A stretch of DNA of 64,000 bases from Rhodococcus triatomae. GTDB lineage: Bacteria; Actinomycetota; Actinomycetes; Mycobacteriales; Mycobacteriaceae. Of the stretch, positions 1 through 9,298 are shown piece by piece. The DNA is taken from the NCBI RefSeq assembly GCF_014217785.1, contig NZ_CP048814.1:1426001-1490000 (forward strand). Direction: 5' to 3'. A program made the translations under genes and the position numbers. The notes beneath the pieces were generated by a model that saw only the letters and a list, made by a program, of their open reading frames with translations, searched no databases and was not told where the DNA came from. Position 1 is the stretch's first letter; each line of letters starts with the position of its first letter.

Positions 1-149
1 GCCTCCCAGCATGACCGCGCAGAGTGAACTCCGATCGACGCGCGCGTGACCGCGGCCTGTCGATGCGGACTCGAAGAAGCGACGACCGCGGCCGGTCGGT
101 TCCGACTATCGTGGGCCCGCAGCAACCGCCGTATCCACAGGAGACATCC

Positions 150-1139
150 ATGAAGAACCCCCGGCTCACCCGTCTCGCGATCGTGCTCACGGCGTTGGGG
201 GTCGCCGCGTCCTGCAGCACCGACGACGGCTCGGGTACCGAGCAGGTCGACGACGCCGGGTTCCCGGTCACCATCGAGCACCAGTACGGTGCGACCACCA
301 TCGAGAGCCGGCCGGAAGCCGTCGTCAGCGTCGGGTTCAACGACCAGGACTTCATGCTCGCCCTCGGCAGGACACCGATCGGCACGAGGGCCTTCTCCGG
401 CTACGACTACCAGAACCGCCCCTGGGCCCGGGAACAGCTGGGCGGGCAGACCATCCCCGAGGTCGGCGAGATGACGATCAACGTCGAGCAGGTCGCGGCA
501 CTGGGGCCCGACCTGGTTCTGGGTACCTACTCGGTGATGGGCGACGCGGTCTACGACACTCTCGCCGCACTCGCGCCCACCGTCGGCGACCTCCCGACCG
601 AGGACGTCGAAGCCGGCGCCTGGCAGAGCCAGCTCGAGGCGATCGGGCAGGCACTCGGCGAGAGCGACCGCGCACAGGAGGTCCGGCAGGAGGTCGAGGG
701 GGCGTTCACGGCAGCGCGGGAGGCGAACCCCCAGTTCGAGGGCCGCACCCTCGCGGTCGCGCTGTACCTCGGCGATTCCTTCTACATTCTCGAGGCGGAG
801 GACCCGCGGACCAGTTTCTTCACCAGTCTCGGCTTCGCCATGCCGGAAGAGGCCGGGGACGTGAGCGCCGAACGCCTCGACCTGCTCGATCAGCAGAACC
901 TGGCCGTCCTGGGCGCCACCCGGGAGCAGCTCGCAGCGGATCCACTCTTCTCGAATCTCGCGGTCGTCCGCGAGGACCGGACGGTCTACCTCGGCGAGTT
1001 CGGCACCGACGTCCCGGCCGCGCTGGGCTTCGCGAGTCCGCTGAGCCTGCCGTTCGCACTCGACGAGACGGTCCCCTCGCTCGCCCAGGCCACCGACGAC
1101 GACCCGGCCACCGTGGTCGCCCCCGTCGGCGCTCCCTGA
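150..1139 (+). CDS. Iron-siderophore ABC transporter substrate-binding lipoprotein
   Basis: A 329-residue protein that should capture a ferric siderophore outside the membrane and hand it to an ABC importer. The frame is open from base 24, but the ATG at 150 follows a good AGGAG ribosome site and begins a classic lipoprotein signal: basic start, hydrophobic stretch, then a lipobox AASC with the lipidated cysteine at residue 22. The rest has the type-III periplasmic binding fold (FecB/FepB type), with the typical 'VVSVGFNDQDFMLALG' segment near residue 55. No permease or ATPase gene lies next to it, so partners must be elsewhere or just upstream of the window. The substrate cannot be told from sequence; a xenosiderophore or heme is possible. 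Confidence 0.88.
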   Translation: MKNPRLTRLAIVLTALGVAASCSTDDGSGTEQVDDAGFPVTIEHQYGATTIESRPEAVVSVGFNDQDFMLALGRTPIGTRAFSGYDYQNRPWAREQLGGQTIPEVGEMTINVEQVAALGPDLVLGTYSVMGDAVYDTLAALAPTVGDLPTEDVEAGAWQSQLEAIGQALGESDRAQEVRQEVEGAFTAAREANPQFEGRTLAVALYLGDSFYILEAEDPRTSFFTSLGFAMPEEAGDVSAERLDLLDQQNLAVLGATREQLAADPLFSNLAVVREDRTVYLGEFGTDVPAALGFASPLSLPFALDETVPSLAQATDDDPATVVAPVGAP

Positions 1140-1148
1140 TCCTCGGCA

Positions 1149-1220
1149 CGCCTTTCCCCTCCCCTGCCCTGCCCTGCCCTGCCCTGCCCTCCCCTCCACT
1201 GCCCTCCCCTCCACTGCCCT
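1149..1220. repeat. CCCTG pentanucleotide repeats and C-rich low-complexity tract
   Basis: The gap after the binding-protein gene holds about five consecutive CCCTG units and then alternating CCCTCCCCTCCACTG units. A matching G-rich, imperfectly repeated stretch (GGGATCAG/GGGCAG) lies at 1281-1337, on the other side of the palindrome. No gene is visible here. Such tracts are prone to slippage. Confidence 0.75.
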
Positions 1221-1228
1221 CCCGGAAC

Positions 1229-1279
1229 GGGTGAAGGTGGCCTTCGACCGGTCTGACCGGTCGAAGGCCACCTTCACCC
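1229..1279. terminator. Perfect 25-bp palindrome between convergent genes, copy 1
   Basis: Two 25-base arms (1229-1253 and 1255-1279) are exact reverse complements around a single T. The left arm begins GGGTGAAGGTGGCCTTCGAC and ends CGGTC. It sits between the convergent binding-protein and glutathione peroxidase genes, where a bidirectional terminator would fit, but it has no T tract. The same 51 bases recur exactly at 26209-26259, so it is a dispersed repeat as well as a possible terminator. Confidence 0.8.
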
Positions 1280-1327
1280 AGGGGATCAGTAGGGCAGGGG
1301 ATCAGAAGGGCAGTGGATCAGTAGGGA

Positions 1328-1822
1328 TCAGCGGGGCAGGACGGCCTCGATGGCCTCCACGACCTCGGGGGCGTCCGGAACCGTGCGGGGCCGGAACCGG
1401 TTCACGACCGTCCCGTCCGGGGCGATGAGGAACTTCTCGAAGTTCCACTGGACGTCCCCGGACTCGCCGTCTGCGTCCTTCGTCTCGACGAGCTCGGCAT
1501 AGAGCGGATGCCGGCTCTCTCCGTTGACCTCGATCTTCTCCAGCAGCGGGAACGTGACTCCGTACGTGGTGGAACAGAACGTCTGGATCTCCTCCGCGGT
1601 GCCCGGCTCCTGTCCCATGAACTGGTTGCAGGGGACGCCGATCACGGTGAGGCCGCGCTGCGCGTAGTCGGTGGCGAGCTTTTCGAGCGCGCCGTACTGC
1701 GGCGTGAGCCCGCACTTGGAGGCGACGTTCACGAGCAGGACGGCCCGGCCGTCGTACTCCCCGAGCGAGGTGGGCACCCCACCGAGAGTGTTGATACCGA
1801 TGTTCTGGATTGCTGTCGTCAT
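1328..1822 (-). CDS. Glutathione peroxidase family protein (cysteine type)
   Basis: A 164-residue thiol peroxidase that reduces hydrogen or organic peroxides in the cytosol. The glutathione peroxidase signature VNVASKCGLTPQY carries the peroxidatic cysteine at residue 37, in place of selenocysteine. The partner residues are present: glutamine in 'GVPCNQFMGQ' and tryptophan in 'WNFEKFL'. Actinobacteria of this group lack glutathione, so thioredoxin or mycothiol-linked reduction is the likely electron source (inference). The frame extends upstream, but the ATG at 1822 begins the family N-terminus. The gene stands alone, convergent with the binding protein and ending beside the palindrome. Confidence 0.92.
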   Translation of the reverse strand: MTTAIQNIGINTLGGVPTSLGEYDGRAVLLVNVASKCGLTPQYGALEKLATDYAQRGLTVIGVPCNQFMGQEPGTAEEIQTFCSTTYGVTFPLLEKIEVNGESRHPLYAELVETKDADGESGDVQWNFEKFLIAPDGTVVNRFRPRTVPDAPEVVEAIEAVLPR

Positions 1823-1856
1823 GGGGTCCAACGTAACCGCGCCGGGCCGGGTGCGC

Positions 1857-3239
1857 TCATACCGAGTCCGCTCCCACCGCTGCCGCCTCGATGCGGGGCG
1901 ACGCACTGAACGTGCCGCTCGGCGTGAATCGCGCGAGCACGTCCTCGGCCGGCTCCCCCGACACCGCGGCGATCAAAGCGAGGATGTCCTCCCGCGTCTC
2001 GAGCCCGAGCAGCGGCTCCGGCTCGGACAACAGCCCGAACAGGGCCGCCGCGACCGGCTCGCTCACCGCCGCCGCCGGGAACACCAGCTCCGCGTGCACC
2101 GCGTACTTCGGGTCGCCGAGGAACAGCCGTGTCACCTCGGCGGCGGCCAGACCCCTCGTCCGCCAGTGCTTCTCGAACTGCTCCTCCAACCACTCCTGGG
2201 TGAAGTCGCCGGAGTGCTCCCGCGCAGCGGCGACGAGAGCGGCAACCTGCACGGCCGTGTTCTGGGCGCCCTGGCCTGCGAGTGGGTCGAACGCGATCGC
2301 CGTGTCCCCGATCGCCGCGACGACATGTCCGTTCGCGGTGCGGCCGACGGCCCGTCGGACGGTGGGCGTGACGGCCCCCTGCAACCACGAGTGCGGGTCC
2401 GACTCGATGACCTGGAGCCGCTCGACCTCGGGAGCGTCCTCGGGGAAGTAGTCGCGGTACAGGTCGACGACGGCCTGACGCGCGCTGTGGACGTCGGTGA
2501 CCGCCTCGAACCGCTCGATCCACGGGCTCCCCGGCTTGGCGAACCCGAGGAAACTCCAGGTCGGCCCCGCGTCCTTGTGCAGATAGGGACCCAGCCATGC
2601 CTCGCCGAACTCGGTGTGGAGGTTGAACAGGTTGTGCGCTCCACCTGCCTCGGACCGGTATCCCCAGGTGTCCGAGTCGTGGCCGAGCCCCTGCAGCGTC
2701 ACCAGCAGCAGTGTGCGTTGCGGCTCGCTGTAGACCGTCCGGTCGGGGTCGACCGGGAACAGCGATGACAATCCGCCCTTCCCGGTGGCCACGAGAGTGA
2801 GGTCGTGCTCAGCGGCGATCGCGTCGAGATCGTCGACGGACACCGAGTCGACCTCGAATCGGCCACCCCGTTCCAGGAACCGGCCGAGCCGGTCGTCGGC
2901 GCGCAGCCGCACATCCACTCCCTGTGCGACATAACGGAAGTCGGGGTCGAACTCGAGAACCGCGCTGCGCGTCTCCCCCACACCCGAATACAGGCGCGTA
3001 CTCATTCCGGTCGAATGGGGCCCGGCCGAGTAGAGATCCTCGATGATCTGGGCGTCGGACTCGCGGGACTTACCGAAGTAGACCGCGGTTCCGGTGGCGG
3101 GGACGTCGTCGCGTAGCGAAGCGCGGTCCCGATCCGAGTACAGGGTGACGTCGAATCCGGCGTCGAGCAGGCCGAGCGCGGCGGTCGTGCCGGCCAGTCC
3201 GGCACCGACGACGGCGACGGTGCGTCGTGTGGTGGTCAT
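1857..3239 (-). CDS. Styrene/indole monooxygenase-like FAD monooxygenase (StyA family)
   Basis: A 460-residue group E flavin monooxygenase. The N-terminal FAD-binding GAGLAG motif is at residues 11-17, and the second FAD motif 'IGDTAIAFDPLAGQGAQNT' lies near residues 310-330. The pattern of conserved stretches matches StyA, which epoxidises styrene or indole with FADH2 from a separate reductase (StyB). No reductase gene lies nearby, so reduced flavin must come from elsewhere. It is the last of three minus-strand flavin monooxygenase genes, 52 bases after the DszA-like gene. Substrate unknown; an aryl alkene, indole or sulfide are options, and the neighbours hint at organosulfur chemistry. The ATG at 3239 is chosen because FAD binding starts right after it. 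Confidence 0.8.
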   Translation of the reverse strand: MTTTRRTVAVVGAGLAGTTAALGLLDAGFDVTLYSDRDRASLRDDVPATGTAVYFGKSRESDAQIIEDLYSAGPHSTGMSTRLYSGVGETRSAVLEFDPDFRYVAQGVDVRLRADDRLGRFLERGGRFEVDSVSVDDLDAIAAEHDLTLVATGKGGLSSLFPVDPDRTVYSEPQRTLLLVTLQGLGHDSDTWGYRSEAGGAHNLFNLHTEFGEAWLGPYLHKDAGPTWSFLGFAKPGSPWIERFEAVTDVHSARQAVVDLYRDYFPEDAPEVERLQVIESDPHSWLQGAVTPTVRRAVGRTANGHVVAAIGDTAIAFDPLAGQGAQNTAVQVAALVAAAREHSGDFTQEWLEEQFEKHWRTRGLAAAEVTRLFLGDPKYAVHAELVFPAAAVSEPVAAALFGLLSEPEPLLGLETREDILALIAAVSGEPAEDVLARFTPSGTFSASPRIEAAAVGADSV

Positions 3240-3291
3240 GGGAACTCCTCTGCAAACGGGGGCGAGTGATGACGGGAAAGTCGAGTGGAGG

Positions 3292-4704
3292 TCAGGGAAC
3301 GTAGGCTCGGTAGCGCTCGGTGGCGGTCGAGAGATCCGCACCGAGCCGGTACCGAGCGGCGCGGTGTTCGTCGGGGAGCCGGTCACCCTTCCCGAAAAGC
3401 TTGTGCCGCAATGTTCCCGGAACGTACTCGGTGGGATAGGCACCCCGTCGCTGCAGCGCAGGGACGACATGGTCGACCACGTCCCGGAAGGAACCGGGAG
3501 TGACCGCATAGGCGAGGTTGAATCCGTCGACGTCGGTCTCGTCGACCCACTCCTGTAGCTGCGTGGCAACCGACTCGCCGGAGCCGACGAACCGCGGGCC
3601 GAGCCCGCCGATGCTCGCCCACTCGGCGATGTCACGCACCCGCCACTCACGTCCGTCGTCGTCCGCTTCCTGGAATGCCGCGACGGCCGAACGGATCGCG
3701 TTGCTCTCGACGTTGCCGATCGGTTCGTCCAGGTCGTAGCGGGACAGGTCGATCCCCATCCATCCCGACGTGAACACCAGGGCGCCTTCGTCACTGGCGT
3801 AGCGCCGATACTCGTCGAGCTTCGCAGCGGCCTCCTCGTCCGTCTCGCCGGTGACGACGGTGGCGAGTGCGTAGATGCGTGCCGAGTACGGATCCCGCCC
3901 GGCGGCGACGAGTGCCGCCCGGATGCGCGCGACGGTGTCCTTCAGCACCCGCTTCGACGGCGGGCCGACGAAGATCGCCTCCGCGTTCTCGGCGGCGAAT
4001 CGCACGCCGCGTGGAGAAGCGCCGGCCTGGTAGATCACCGGCGAACGCTGCGGTGAGGGCTCGGACAGATGGATACCGGGAACCGTGAAGTGCTCGCCAC
4101 GATGGCCGATATGGTGAACCTTGCCGGGATCGACGTAGATGCCGCGTTCGACGTCGCGGACGACGGCGTCGTCCTCCCAGGAGCCCTCCCAGAGCTTGTA
4201 CAACACCTCGAGGTACTCGTCCGCGTGGTCGTATCGCGCATCGTGATCGGGCTGGTCCACGTCACCGAAATTCCGTGCCGCCGAAGGCAGGTACCCGGTG
4301 ACCACGTTCCAGCCGACACGACCCGACGTGAGATGGTCGAGGGTGGAGAGCCGTCGGGCGAACGGGTACGGATGCTCGAACCCGGTGCCCGTGGTGACCC
4401 CGAAGCCCAGGTGTTCGGTGACGGCCGCCATCGCCGACACCAGTAGCAGCGGGTCGGCCACCGGGATCTGCGCGCCCTGCCGCAACGCGGCCTCGTCGCT
4501 ACCGCCGTAGACGTCGTACGTGCCGAGGACGTCGGCGATGAACAGCCCGTCGAACAGGCCGCGCTCGAGCAGCCGGGCCAGGTCTGTCCAGTACCCCAGT
4601 TCCGTGTAGCGGTGCGACTGGTCGTCCGGGTGTCGCCACAGCCCGGGCGACTGGTGGGCGACACAGTTCATGTCGAAGGCGTTGAACCGGACCTGGCGGG
4701 TCAC
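3292..4704 (-). CDS. DszA/NtaA-family FMN-dependent monooxygenase
   Basis: A 470-residue luciferase-like monooxygenase of the NtaA/SnaA/SoxA/DszA branch, which uses FMNH2 and oxygen to cleave C-S or C-N bonds in sulfones, chelators or similar molecules. Family hallmarks include 'WRHPDDQSHRYTELGYW' near the start, 'GRVGWNVVTGYLPSAARNFG', 'HDARYDHADEYLEVLYKLW' and 'VIYQAGASPRGVRFAAENAE', which parallel DszA closely. The start is a GTG at 4704 that overlaps the upstream gene's TGA (GTGA), implying translational coupling. The substrate cannot be read off; a sulfone or sulfonate is the best guess from the DszC-like partner. Confidence 0.85.
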   Translation of the reverse strand: MTRQVRFNAFDMNCVAHQSPGLWRHPDDQSHRYTELGYWTDLARLLERGLFDGLFIADVLGTYDVYGGSDEAALRQGAQIPVADPLLLVSAMAAVTEHLGFGVTTGTGFEHPYPFARRLSTLDHLTSGRVGWNVVTGYLPSAARNFGDVDQPDHDARYDHADEYLEVLYKLWEGSWEDDAVVRDVERGIYVDPGKVHHIGHRGEHFTVPGIHLSEPSPQRSPVIYQAGASPRGVRFAAENAEAIFVGPPSKRVLKDTVARIRAALVAAGRDPYSARIYALATVVTGETDEEAAAKLDEYRRYASDEGALVFTSGWMGIDLSRYDLDEPIGNVESNAIRSAVAAFQEADDDGREWRVRDIAEWASIGGLGPRFVGSGESVATQLQEWVDETDVDGFNLAYAVTPGSFRDVVDHVVPALQRRGAYPTEYVPGTLRHKLFGKGDRLPDEHRAARYRLGADLSTATERYRAYVP

Positions 4705-5999
4705 TGCGACGCCCCGGTGTCCGCCTCGACCGGAGCGCCTGTCGCGCTTGTCGTATCGGATCGCGCACCCGCGCTCCACGCGTACGGCAACGGGTCCCCG
4801 TTGAGGACGTACGCGCCGATCGACTGTTGCTTGTAGATCAGCGGATTGTGCACCGAGATCGTCCGCGCATTGCGCCAGTGCCGATCGAGGCCCAGTCCCT
4901 CCGAGGAGATCGACGCGCCGCCCACCTCGAACAGCCGTGAGGTCGCGTCGAGCACCAAGCCGATGACGACGGATTGGGCGCGGGCAGCCGCCACCTCCGC
5001 CGCATCGAGGAGATCGGGGTCCTCACCACCGGCATCGAGCAACGCGTCGAGTTCGTCGGCGACGGCCAGCACCGCCGCCCGTGCCCCGTACGCGGCCGCG
5101 GACACCTGGCCGACCACCTGCTGTACCAGCGGATCGTGCCGCGGCAGGTCCGCCGCGGCATGTGTGAATGTGCGGGTGCGGGCCCGCACCCACTCGGCGA
5201 CGTCCGTCTCCGCCCTCCTGGCGATTCCGGCGAGCACCGCGAGCTGAACCAGCTGCAGGTAGGAGGTCGCATAGGTGCGCCCGGGAGCGCCGTATCCGGG
5301 CCCGAGGATCCGGTCCTCGGTGACGGCGACGTCGCGGAACGTCGTCGTCCCGCTCGCCGTGAGCCGCTGACCGAAGCCGTCCCAGTCGTCGCTCTGTTCG
5401 ACGCCGGGGGCGTGCGGGTCGACGAGAACCGACACCCGTTCCCCGTCGCGGTCCGCGGCGACGAGAACGTGGTCCGCGTACAGCGTGCCGGTGCTGTAGT
5501 ACTTGACCCCGTCGAGCACCCACTGCCCGTCCCTCGGCGTGAGCGCGGTGCGATATCTGTCCGCCGCGCCCACGCCCGGCTCGGTGATCGCGTTGCCGAC
5601 CAGGGTCCCGTCGGCCGCGGCCCGCAGCCAGGCGGCGCCGCGGTCGTCCCCGGCCAGGCGCTGATCCTCGACGAAGGCCCAGTGCACTCGAAGCGCCTGC
5701 GGCAGATTGGATTCCGCGGCGGCGAGGTCGATGAGCAGATCGAAGAGCTGGCGGACCGAGGCGCCGAATCCGCCGTGCTCGACCGGCACCCGCAGGGCAC
5801 CGAACCGGGCGTCACGCAGCCACGCCACCTCGTCGTACGGGAGCCTGCGATCACGTTCCCTGACAAGTGCACCCTCGGCGATGCGCTCGAAGACCGGTCG
5901 GAACAACTCCCGCAGTTCCCGATCGGTGACGGTCGGTGCGGCAGGGACGTCTGCGGCTGGGACGTCTGCGGCTGGGGCATCGATGGTAGAACTGCTCAC
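4701..5999 (-). CDS. DszC/SfnB-type flavin monooxygenase with acyl-CoA dehydrogenase fold
   Basis: A 432-residue protein with the acyl-CoA dehydrogenase fold, but of the group D monooxygenase branch (DszC, SfnB) that oxygenates organosulfur compounds with reduced flavin. The helical N-terminal domain is followed by the beta-domain segment 'GNAITEPGVGAADRYRTALT' and a C-terminal helical bundle. The GTG start at 5999 has an AGGAG ribosome site. Residues 6-19 are a short Ala-Asp-Val-Pro repeat from 15-base tandem units at 5941-5983. It is the first gene of the trio and is coupled to the DszA-like gene by a 4-base overlap. A true acyl-CoA dehydrogenase is less likely given that partner. Confidence 0.78.
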   Translation of the reverse strand: MSSSTIDAPAADVPAADVPAAPTVTDRELRELFRPVFERIAEGALVRERDRRLPYDEVAWLRDARFGALRVPVEHGGFGASVRQLFDLLIDLAAAESNLPQALRVHWAFVEDQRLAGDDRGAAWLRAAADGTLVGNAITEPGVGAADRYRTALTPRDGQWVLDGVKYYSTGTLYADHVLVAADRDGERVSVLVDPHAPGVEQSDDWDGFGQRLTASGTTTFRDVAVTEDRILGPGYGAPGRTYATSYLQLVQLAVLAGIARRAETDVAEWVRARTRTFTHAAADLPRHDPLVQQVVGQVSAAAYGARAAVLAVADELDALLDAGGEDPDLLDAAEVAAARAQSVVIGLVLDATSRLFEVGGASISSEGLGLDRHWRNARTISVHNPLIYKQQSIGAYVLNGDPLPYAWSAGARSDTTSATGAPVEADTGASQ

Positions 6000-6016
6000 G
6001 GGGCACGCTCCTCGAA

Positions 6017-6034
6017 GTGTCGTCGGTCCGACAC
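6017..6034. promoter_or_regulatory. Inverted repeat upstream of the monooxygenase trio
   Basis: GTGTCG-TCGGTC-CGACAC, with 6-base arms, lies 17 bases before the GTG of the DszC-like gene. It could be an operator for a regulator of the trio. The arms are short, so chance is not excluded. Confidence 0.3.
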
Positions 6035-6144
6035 CACGGTGGCCCGCAGCAGGTGCGATGACACCAGTTGTGATCGAGGAGAGTCGAATACCCGGGGCAG
6101 CCCCGCCTCTCGTCCGCAGATCCGCTACGGTGCGCGCCTCGCGG

Positions 6145-8292
6145 CTACGCGTCGGTGCGCCCGAGTGTCTCCAACACCCACGCGAACTCGAAGGCGATTT
6201 CCTTCCACTTCTCGTACCGACCGCTGACACCGCCGTGACCGGCGCTCATCTCGGTCTTGAGCAGCAGCGGGGAATCCCCGGTCTTCGTGGCCCGCAGCTT
6301 CGCGACCCACTTCGCCGGCTCCACGTACAGCACCCGGGTGTCGTTGATCGAGGTGATCGCGAGAATCGCGGGGTAGTCCTTCGCCTCGACGTTCTCGTAC
6401 GGCGAGTACGAGCGCATGTACTCGTAGACGTCCGGATCCTCGAGCGGGTTGCCCCACTCGTCCCACTCGATGACCGTCAGGGGCAGCGAGGGGTCGAGGA
6501 TGGACGTCAGCGGATCCACGAAGGGGACGTTCGCGAGGATGCCGGCGAAGAGTTCCGGCGCCAGGTTGGCCACCGCGCCCATCAACAGGCCGCCGGCGCT
6601 TCCCCCGTCCGCGACCAGGAGCTCCGGCCGGGTCCGGCCGGTGTCGATCAGGTGGCGGGCCGAGCTGACGAAGTCGGTGAAGGTGTTCTTCTTCGTGAGC
6701 GTCTTGCCGCCCTCGTACCAGTGCCGACCCATCTCGCCGCCCCCGCGCACATGCGCGACGACGAAGACGATGCCGCGGTCCAGCAGCGACAACCGGGCCA
6801 CCGAGAACGCCGGGTCCATGCTCGCCTCGTAGGAGCCGTAGCCGTACAGCAGGGTGGGCGCCGGTCCGGACTCGCCACCGCGCTTACGGACGATGGAGAG
6901 CGGGATCCGGGTGCCGTCGTCGGCGGTGGCCCAGTCGCGCTTCTGCTCGTACTCCGCCGGATCGAACTCGCCGAGTACAGGCTGTGCCTTGCGCAGCAGC
7001 AGCTCTCCGGTCGCGAGTTCGAAGTCGTACACGTGAGCGGGAGTGATGAAGGAAGTGAAGACGATCCGCAGCATCGGCTGCATCCACTCCGGGTTGGGCC
7101 CCAGACCGACACTGAACAGTTCCTGGTCGAATTCGATCTCGCTCGAGCCGCTGTAGCCGGCGTCGGTGAGCTGCCAGATCGCCAGGCGGGTGAGTGCCTC
7201 CCGCCGGTAGCTGAGGACGAGGTGATCGGAGAAGGCGTCGACGTCCTCGAGCCGCACGTCGTGTCGGTGCTCGATGAGGACACGCAGGTTCGACGGGTCG
7301 TCCGCGGGCGCGTCGGCCAGTACGAAGTTCTCGGCCTTCTCGCCGTCGACGACGCCGTTGTGCAGGATGAGGAAGCGGTCCTCGCCCGCGACGACGGCGT
7401 GCTCGACGCTGTACTCGACTCCGTCGCGACGGGGCAGCACGACCCGGAAATCGCCTTCCGGATCGGCGGATTCGAGCACCCGGACCTCGCTGGTGATCTT
7501 GGAACCGATCCAGATCATCAGGTACTTCTCGCTGCGGGTGGATCCGACCGCGACCCAGAACCGCTCGTCCGGTTCGTGGAACACCTGGACGTCCGAGTCC
7601 ACCGGAGTGCCGAGTCGGTGCCGCCACACCGTGTCCGGCCGCCACGACTCGTCGACGGTCAGGTAGAAGACGTGCTGGTGGTCGATCGCCCACGTCGCCC
7701 CCGGTGCGGTGCCGGTGATCTCGTCGGGCAGCAGTTCTCCGGTCTCGAGGTTCTTGAACCGCAGCGTGTACCGCTCGTCGCCGACGACGTCCACGGAGTA
7801 CGCCAGCAACGTGCCGTCCTCGCTGACGGAGAACGCGCCCATCGCGAAGAACTCGTGCCCCTCCGCCTCGACGTTGCCGTCGACCAGAACCTGCTCCCCG
7901 GGAAGCTCCGCGCCCGAGGCCACATCCGGCGGAGTCCAGTCCCCTGCCCCGGCAGCGACATCGGCCGGATCAGCGTCGGCGACCGGGCAACGGCACTGGA
8001 TCGCGTACTGCTTGCCCTCGAGGGTCCGGGCATAGTACCACCACCGGCCCATCCGGGTCGGGACGGACATGTCCGTCTCCTGGGTGCGCGCCTTGATCTC
8101 CCCGAAGACCTTGTCCCGCAGCGGCTGCAGGTGCTTCGTACGCTCCTCCGTGTACGCGTTCTCGGCTTCGAGATAGGCGACGACCTCGGGGTCCTCCTTC
8201 TGCCGCAACCACTCGTACTCGTCGACGAACACGTGCCCGTGGTGCACTCGCTCGGTGGGGACCTTCTTCGCGACAGGCGGTGTGTGACTCAT
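6145..8292 (-). CDS. ptrB: Oligopeptidase B (S9 family serine peptidase)
   Basis: A 715-residue cytosolic serine oligopeptidase that cuts short peptides, in this family usually after basic residues. An N-terminal beta-propeller is followed by the alpha/beta-hydrolase domain. The nucleophile motif GGSAGG lies near residue 562, and the catalytic histidine is in 'SAGHGG' near the end. The ATG at 8292 starts 4 bases after the purC stop, so the two genes are cotranscribed. Mtb also has purC next to ptrB (Rv0780-Rv0782), where ptrB is split into two genes; here it is one intact frame. Confidence 0.93.
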   Translation of the reverse strand: MSHTPPVAKKVPTERVHHGHVFVDEYEWLRQKEDPEVVAYLEAENAYTEERTKHLQPLRDKVFGEIKARTQETDMSVPTRMGRWWYYARTLEGKQYAIQCRCPVADADPADVAAGAGDWTPPDVASGAELPGEQVLVDGNVEAEGHEFFAMGAFSVSEDGTLLAYSVDVVGDERYTLRFKNLETGELLPDEITGTAPGATWAIDHQHVFYLTVDESWRPDTVWRHRLGTPVDSDVQVFHEPDERFWVAVGSTRSEKYLMIWIGSKITSEVRVLESADPEGDFRVVLPRRDGVEYSVEHAVVAGEDRFLILHNGVVDGEKAENFVLADAPADDPSNLRVLIEHRHDVRLEDVDAFSDHLVLSYRREALTRLAIWQLTDAGYSGSSEIEFDQELFSVGLGPNPEWMQPMLRIVFTSFITPAHVYDFELATGELLLRKAQPVLGEFDPAEYEQKRDWATADDGTRIPLSIVRKRGGESGPAPTLLYGYGSYEASMDPAFSVARLSLLDRGIVFVVAHVRGGGEMGRHWYEGGKTLTKKNTFTDFVSSARHLIDTGRTRPELLVADGGSAGGLLMGAVANLAPELFAGILANVPFVDPLTSILDPSLPLTVIEWDEWGNPLEDPDVYEYMRSYSPYENVEAKDYPAILAITSINDTRVLYVEPAKWVAKLRATKTGDSPLLLKTEMSAGHGGVSGRYEKWKEIAFEFAWVLETLGRTDA

Positions 8293-8296
8293 TCGA

Positions 8297-9181
8297 TCAT
8301 CCGATCCAGTCGTCGAAGGAGAGGCCCGAAATGCGTTCGTAGGCCTCGATGTACCGTGCCCGCGTCGCCTCGACGATCTCCGGCGGCAACGGCGGCGGCG
8401 GGGTGTCCGATGCCCTGTCCCAGCCGGACTCGGGACTCGTCAGCCAGTTGCGGACGAACTGCTTGTCGAAGCTGGGCTGCACCTTGCCCGCCTCGTAGCC
8501 GTCGGCCGGCCAGTATCGCGAGGAGTCCGGAGTGAGCACCTCGTCGGCGAGCACGAGTCTGCCGTCCGCGTCGAGTCCGAACTCGAGCTTGGTGTCGGCC
8601 AGGATGATGCCGCGCTCCGAGGCGTAGATCGCGGCCCTGCTGTAGATGTCGAGCGTGTCCTCGCGCAGCTTCACCGCGAGATCGCGGCCCACCTTCTCGA
8701 TCACGTCCTCGAACGTGATGTTCTCGTCGTGATCGCCGAGGGCGGCCTTCGACGCCGGGGTGAAGATCGGGTCCGGAAGCTGGCTCGCCTCGACGAGTCC
8801 GTCCGGCAACGCATTGCCACACACCGCGCCCGTGCGCTGGTAGTCGACCAGGCCGGACCCGGTGAGGAAGCCGCGGGCCACACATTCGACCGGAACCATG
8901 TCCAGCGACCGCACCACCAGGGCACGGCCGAGCAGCTCCTCGGGAATGCGCGGATCGTCGGGCTCACCCGCGAGGTGGTTGTTGCCGCCCAGCACATTGA
9001 AGAAGTGCACACTCATCGCGGTGAGCACCCGGCCCTTGTCCGGGATGGGGGTGTCGAGCACGTGGTCGTAGGCCGAGATCCGGTCACTCGCGACGAGCAG
9101 CAGGTGCTCGTCGTCGACGGTGTACAGGTCGCGGACCTTGCCACCGGCCAGATGGGCATAGCTGTCGAGTGAAGGGCGCAC
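8297..9181 (-). CDS. purC: SAICAR synthase (phosphoribosylaminoimidazole-succinocarboxamide synthase)
   Basis: A 294-residue purine biosynthesis enzyme that joins CAIR with aspartate using ATP. The start '[19 protein letters not shown]' is typical of actinobacterial PurC, as are '[11 protein letters not shown]' and '[21 protein letters not shown]'. The GTG at 9181 is preferred over the upstream in-frame ATG because the family N-terminus begins there and GGGTGGG precedes it. It heads a two-gene unit with ptrB and is divergent from the exporter gene across 117 bases that should hold both promoters. Confidence 0.95.
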   Translation of the reverse strand: MRPSLDSYAHLAGGKVRDLYTVDDEHLLLVASDRISAYDHVLDTPIPDKGRVLTAMSVHFFNVLGGNNHLAGEPDDPRIPEELLGRALVVRSLDMVPVECVARGFLTGSGLVDYQRTGAVCGNALPDGLVEASQLPDPIFTPASKAALGDHDENITFEDVIEKVGRDLAVKLREDTLDIYSRAAIYASERGIILADTKLEFGLDADGRLVLADEVLTPDSSRYWPADGYEAGKVQPSFDKQFVRNWLTSPESGWDRASDTPPPPLPPEIVEATRARYIEAYERISGLSFDDWIG

Positions 9182-9298
9182 GATTTCCCACCCTATCGGG
9201 CGGACGGGGTACGCACCGAGCCCCCCGACCACCGCGGTCGTTAGCCTGAGCATCGAATCTCCGATCCCCCGATCGACGACCGGCTGACAGGACTCTCG

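Noticed and set aside
4974-8535. Large plus-strand frames of 417 and 942 residues
   Set aside because: They lie opposite the DszC-like gene and ptrB and have arginine/proline-rich low-information sequence without motifs.
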